From positions 1 through 32,115 of the forward strand of contig NZ_AFWJ01000279.1 in NCBI RefSeq assembly GCF_000222685.1: 32,115 nucleotides of DNA. Reading direction: 5' to 3'. This document shows, in pieces, positions 28,393 to 32,115 of this stretch; the stretch's first letter is position 1, and the number at the start of each line of letters is the position of its first letter. Origin of the DNA: Vibrio nigripulchritudo ATCC 27043 (GTDB lineage Bacteria; Pseudomonadota; Gammaproteobacteria; Enterobacterales; Vibrionaceae). A program made the position numbers and the translations under genes. Under the pieces are notes generated by a model that had not been told where the DNA came from, made no database searches, and saw only the letters and a program-made list of their open reading frames with translations.

Positions 28393-28415
28393 AAAAAAGG
28401 ATGCGTGAAGCACCC
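28393..28415 (-). terminator. Terminator of cmoB
   Basis: Minus strand GGGTGC, loop TTCAC, GCATCC (one G-U pair), then TTTTTT. It is placed about 50 bases after the cmoB stop. The following TATAAT could double as a -10 for the downstream protease operon, although no good -35 is seen. Confidence 0.75.
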
Positions 28416-28463
28416 TTATGTTAATCTGATGTCAGAGCTGCCTGAGCCGGACAAGAATGAGAC

Positions 28464-29435
28464 CTATGGATTCCTTGCCACTAAAACTGCGCGCCTTGGT
28501 GCAGGGTAACCTTCAACGGTTTTGCTAGGATCGTTCGGGTCTAAATAGTCTGGTAACGAGTTGTGCGTCATCCACTCCGTTGTGCGTTGTTCTCCGACAG
28601 ATGTGACGTTCTCATCCACAATACGAATATCTTCAAATCCGCATTTTTCCAGCCACACCTTTAACGCCTTCGCAGATGGGAAGAAATACACGTTGCGCAT
28701 CTGAGCATACCTATCAACCGGAACCAGCACAGCATTCTCATCACCTTCGATAACGAGAGTTTCAAGAATCAATTCCCCTCCAGATACCAGTTGATTTTTA
28801 AGCTGAATCAAATGATCCAGTGGAGAACGACGGTGATACAACACGCCCATGCTGAACACGGTGTCAAAAGCCTGTAATTCAGGAAGTTGCTCGATACCAA
28901 GTGGCAATAAATGCGCACGTTGATCGCCGCCCATCAACTTTCTGACCGCTTCAAACTGAACCAAAAATAGATGAGACGGGTCGATGCCTACGCACAAACG
29001 CGCGCCTTCGCCCAGCATTCGCCACATGTGGTAGCCATTGCCACAACCTACATCCAGCACGCTGCGATTTTTCAGCGGTGAAATGTGCGGTAGAACGCGA
29101 TCCCATTTCCAGTCGCTTCGCCATTCCGTATCAATATGAATATCATGCAGGTTGTATGGACCTTTGCGCCAAGGGTGGAACGTCTTAAGCAGGTTCTCTA
29201 ACTTTTTCAGCTCGCCCGTATGCAAAGGTTCGTTGTTCGATAACGAGACCGAATCTTTCAAATCAATGTTGTCTGGTGTGCCTTCCTGAATTTTATTCAG
29301 CGCACGCAGCCAGCGTTCAAAGTCGCCATGTTCTGCATTTTGCCAATCCGTCAGCTGCTGAGGAAGAATGTTCAGCCAAGGCTGAAGGCGAGTATCTTGA
29401 GCGATAAGTTGGTAAAAATTAGCAAAGTTGAACAT
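28464..29435 (-). CDS. cmoB: tRNA U34 carboxymethyltransferase CmoB
   Basis: Transfers the carboxymethyl group from carboxy-SAM to 5-hydroxyuridine at tRNA position 34, giving cmo5U, which lets tRNAs read extra wobble codons. 323 residues, the family length. SAM-binding motif [15 protein letters not shown] (about 125-139), family segments [26 protein letters not shown] and [16 protein letters not shown]. Follows cmoA by 50 bases on the same strand, so the two form an operon. Confidence 0.97.
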   Translation of the reverse strand: MFNFANFYQLIAQDTRLQPWLNILPQQLTDWQNAEHGDFERWLRALNKIQEGTPDNIDLKDSVSLSNNEPLHTGELKKLENLLKTFHPWRKGPYNLHDIHIDTEWRSDWKWDRVLPHISPLKNRSVLDVGCGNGYHMWRMLGEGARLCVGIDPSHLFLVQFEAVRKLMGGDQRAHLLPLGIEQLPELQAFDTVFSMGVLYHRRSPLDHLIQLKNQLVSGGELILETLVIEGDENAVLVPVDRYAQMRNVYFFPSAKALKVWLEKCGFEDIRIVDENVTSVGEQRTTEWMTHNSLPDYLDPNDPSKTVEGYPAPRRAVLVARNP

Positions 29436-29485
29436 GGTTTAAGTCGTAATCGTCGTTAATTTAAAATCAGTGCGAGTAAGCGATG

Positions 29486-30235
<750 letters not shown>

Positions 30236-30393
30236 TCAGGAATATTAACCTTAACTCGTGGTAAACATTCACAGTTAGGGTAAGCCAGTCTCTTATCCTT
30301 AGCTCAGGTTAGATACACAGCTCGAAAAGGGGCGTATTCTAAGAAAATTTTGCCCCTGTGTCATCAGGGATAAATGGATGTGCTTTTAAGCCA

Positions 30394-31260
30394 TTAAAAC
30401 ATACTGATTTGTTTATTGTCTGAAAGGGCTGGTGGGTGTGCTAACTCTGGCAGCTCCACAGCTTTTTGAAGTTCACCATACAGGCGGCGAGCAAATTCAG
30501 GTGACTCATTATTATCTGGCGTATGAATCATCAAGTAAGGCTGTTTCCCCTCCGCAATCCAGTCAGGCAGCTTTTTTATCCATGGCTGAAAAAATGGCAG
30601 GTTGGCTTCCAATTCAGGGTGCCCAATAAAGCGAATCATAGGGCGATTACTGGTAGACACGGCGTGCGCGGGAACTTTAGGTTTTTTCTTGTGGGCATCA
30701 ATAACGGCATCAGAGACTGGTGCTGCGGAGTGAACAGGTCGGCTGTCCATAATGATTCGGTCTATGCCTTCTTCATGCAGCCATCGGTTAAGCTCCTGTT
30801 CTTCTTTTCCTTTGTTGAAGAATTCCAGATGGCGCACTTCGACCCCTAAAGGAAATTCTTTGGGAAACAGACGACAAAAAGAGCGCAGAGCGGGGAGGTC
30901 TCTGGGACCAAACTGTGCAGGCAACTGAATTGTCCACATACCAACTCGATCATGAATGGGTTGCATCACAGCCATAAAATCCTTTAGTAAGCCTTCGCAA
31001 CCGCGAAGCTTTTGGTCATGGGTGATACTTTTGGGGAGTTTGAAAGTAAATCGAAAGTCATCGTGTGTCGCTGCCCGCCAGTTTTGTACCGTTGAAGCCG
31101 AGGGCGTGGCGTAAAACGTGGTGTTCCCCTCTACGGTATGAAATACGCGTGCGTACTTTTCCAGTCGCTCTGAATTTTGCGTTCCGCTGCCATAAAATCC
31201 AGCTTGCCATGCACTGTGTGACCACATGGTTAATCCAAGGCGAAGAGGTAAGTTCTGCAT
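30394..31260 (-). CDS. yecE: DUF72 family protein (YecE)
   Basis: A 288-residue TIM-barrel-like DUF72 protein of unknown function. Family marks: LGLTMWSHSAWQAGFYG at the start, the NTTFYATPSASTVQNW block, FRFTFKLPKSITHD, VGMWTIQLPAQFGPRDL, GVEVRHLEFF, and the C-terminal PYLMIHTPDNNESPEFARRLY. Orthologues sit beside cmoAB and aspS in other gammaproteobacteria, as here. No signal peptide. Confidence 0.9.
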   Translation of the reverse strand: MQNLPLRLGLTMWSHSAWQAGFYGSGTQNSERLEKYARVFHTVEGNTTFYATPSASTVQNWRAATHDDFRFTFKLPKSITHDQKLRGCEGLLKDFMAVMQPIHDRVGMWTIQLPAQFGPRDLPALRSFCRLFPKEFPLGVEVRHLEFFNKGKEEQELNRWLHEEGIDRIIMDSRPVHSAAPVSDAVIDAHKKKPKVPAHAVSTSNRPMIRFIGHPELEANLPFFQPWIKKLPDWIAEGKQPYLMIHTPDNNESPEFARRLYGELQKAVELPELAHPPALSDNKQISMF

Positions 31261-31306
31261 ATTCCGATGTCTTATTGTTAGCCGAAGCTATTACCTTACG
31301 AGATTT

Positions 31307-31336
31307 TTGAAGAGAAGGACAAATTCAAGATATAAT
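31307..31336 (+). promoter_or_regulatory. aspS promoter
   Basis: -35 TTGAAG (31307-31312), 18-base spacer, perfect -10 TATAAT (31331-31336). It lies about 205 bases upstream of the aspS ATG, implying a long leader. Confidence 0.72.
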
Positions 31337-31540
31337 CCCGCATCAGAATCTTAGTTTTGATGCTTATTTGGTCAATTGAATGGCAAAATGGCACCAAGGC
31401 TCGATAAATCGCAACAATTTGTATGTATCGAGGTCGATTTTAACCGACTTTCAGCGTATAAATGGCACTTTGCTCTGTCGATAATCTCAAGCATCGGCAG
31501 CTTAGAAATTGATAACTAATTAGAGATTGGGAAATTCATT
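31337..31540 (+). promoter_or_regulatory. Long structured 5' leader of aspS
   Basis: About 195 untranslated bases follow the promoter. They contain perfect or near-perfect stems: GCATCA with TGATGC directly after the start site, and CTCGATA (31400-31406) with TATCGAG (31426-31432). AAATGGCAC occurs twice (about 31387 and 31458). No open frame is apparent. The layout suggests post-transcriptional control, possibly by the synthetase or an antisense partner, but I recognise no known family. Confidence 0.45.
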
Positions 31541-32115
31541 ATGCGTACCCATTATTGTGGTCACCTGAACAAGTCCCTTGCAGGACAAACTGTAGAACTG
31601 TGCGGCTGGGTTAACCGTCGCCGTGATTTAGGCGGTCTTATCTTCATTGATATGCGAGATCGCGAAGGCGTTGTTCAGGTAGTGGTAGACCCGGATATGG
31701 CGGACGCATACGAAGTGGCAAACCAACTTCGTAATGAATTTTGCATCAAATTGACAGGTGAAGTTCGCGCTCGTCCAGACAGCCAGGTAAACAAAGACAT
31801 GGCGACGGGTGAAGTTGAAATCCTGGCTAAGAGCTTGGAAATCATCAACCGCAGTGACGTTCTTCCTCTGGATTTCAACCAGAATAACTCTGAAGAGCAG
31901 CGTTTGAAGTTCCGTTACTTGGATCTTCGTCGTCCTGAAATGAGCGACCGCATCAAGCTTCGTGCAAAAGCATCCAGCTTTGTTCGTCGTTTCCTGGATG
32001 ACAATGGCTTCCTAGACATTGAAACGCCTGTACTGACGAAAGCGACGCCAGAAGGTGCACGTGACTACTTGGTACCTAGCCGTGTTCACAAAGGCAGCTT
32101 CTACGCGCTTCCTCA
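31541..32115 (+). CDS. aspS: Aspartate--tRNA ligase (5' part, runs off the window)
   Basis: Class II aminoacyl-tRNA synthetase charging tRNA-Asp. The first 191 codons are present; the C-terminal two thirds lie beyond the window. The N-terminal OB-fold anticodon domain is complete ([61 protein letters not shown]). The catalytic core begins with [13 protein letters not shown] and the class II motif 1 region [25 protein letters not shown]. It follows E. coli AspRS almost residue for residue. Divergent from yecE. Confidence 0.97.
   Translation, partial: MRTHYCGHLNKSLAGQTVELCGWVNRRRDLGGLIFIDMRDREGVVQVVVDPDMADAYEVANQLRNEFCIKLTGEVRARPDSQVNKDMATGEVEILAKSLEIINRSDVLPLDFNQNNSEEQRLKFRYLDLRRPEMSDRIKLRAKASSFVRRFLDDNGFLDIETPVLTKATPEGARDYLVPSRVHKGSFYALP

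Noticed and set aside
30325-30355. Weak GGGGC...GCCCC hairpin between cmoA and yecE, with TTTT on the minus strand.
   Set aside because: Only a five-base stem with an 18-base loop; could be a yecE terminator but the support is too thin.

Overview
The window is chromosomal DNA from a Vibrio-like gammaproteobacterium. The protein sequences point there (VicH-type H-NS, OmpU-like porin, UPF0319/YccT and UPF0225/YchJ proteins, Vibrio-type hisGDCBHAFI operon, CmoA/CmoB, AspRS). So does the order hns - lysine transporter - his operon - cysS/tdk - cmoAB - aspS. I cannot name the species. Most genes are intact core genes. The window begins inside dinG and ends inside aspS.

Layout. (1) 1-3800: the 5' part of dinG (minus), a long AT-rich gap, an outer-membrane porin, and a small periplasmic YccT-family gene directly behind the porin terminator. 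(2) 3812-8996: a complete SOS mutasome operon on the minus strand, imuA-imuB-dnaE2 (imuC), with a textbook LexA box just upstream of imuA. (3) 9232-11983: hns (minus) with its terminator, then a long leader carrying a lysine riboswitch in front of an NhaC-family transporter, presumably a lysine importer. (4) 12144-19520: the histidine operon with a five-histidine leader peptide, an attenuator and all eight biosynthetic genes, closed by a bidirectional terminator. (5) 19540-22737: minus-strand genes ychJ, an EAL-HDOD signalling protein, lpxH and ppiB. (6) 22975-25010: cysS and tdk (plus). (7) 25098-28338: a tightly coupled three-gene minus-strand operon of unknown function: a lipoprotein retropepsin-like protease, an inactive-transglutaminase/7TM membrane protein and an ATP-grasp ligase. 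(8) 28464-31260: cmoB, cmoA (tRNA U34 modification) and a DUF72/YecE gene. (9) 31541-end: aspS behind a structured leader of about 200 nt.

The best candidate for a poorly described system is the protease/7TM/ATP-grasp cassette at 25098-28338. It looks like a cell-envelope pathway that makes and trims an amide- or peptide-linked product. Other points worth a look are a HisB whose phosphatase domain lacks three of four zinc ligands, a DinG with an unusual Fe-S cysteine pattern and no SOS box, an ImuB with a degenerate clamp motif, an EAL-HDOD protein that keeps the catalytic EAL residues, and several structured leaders (lysine riboswitch, his attenuator, aspS, hns 3' UTR).
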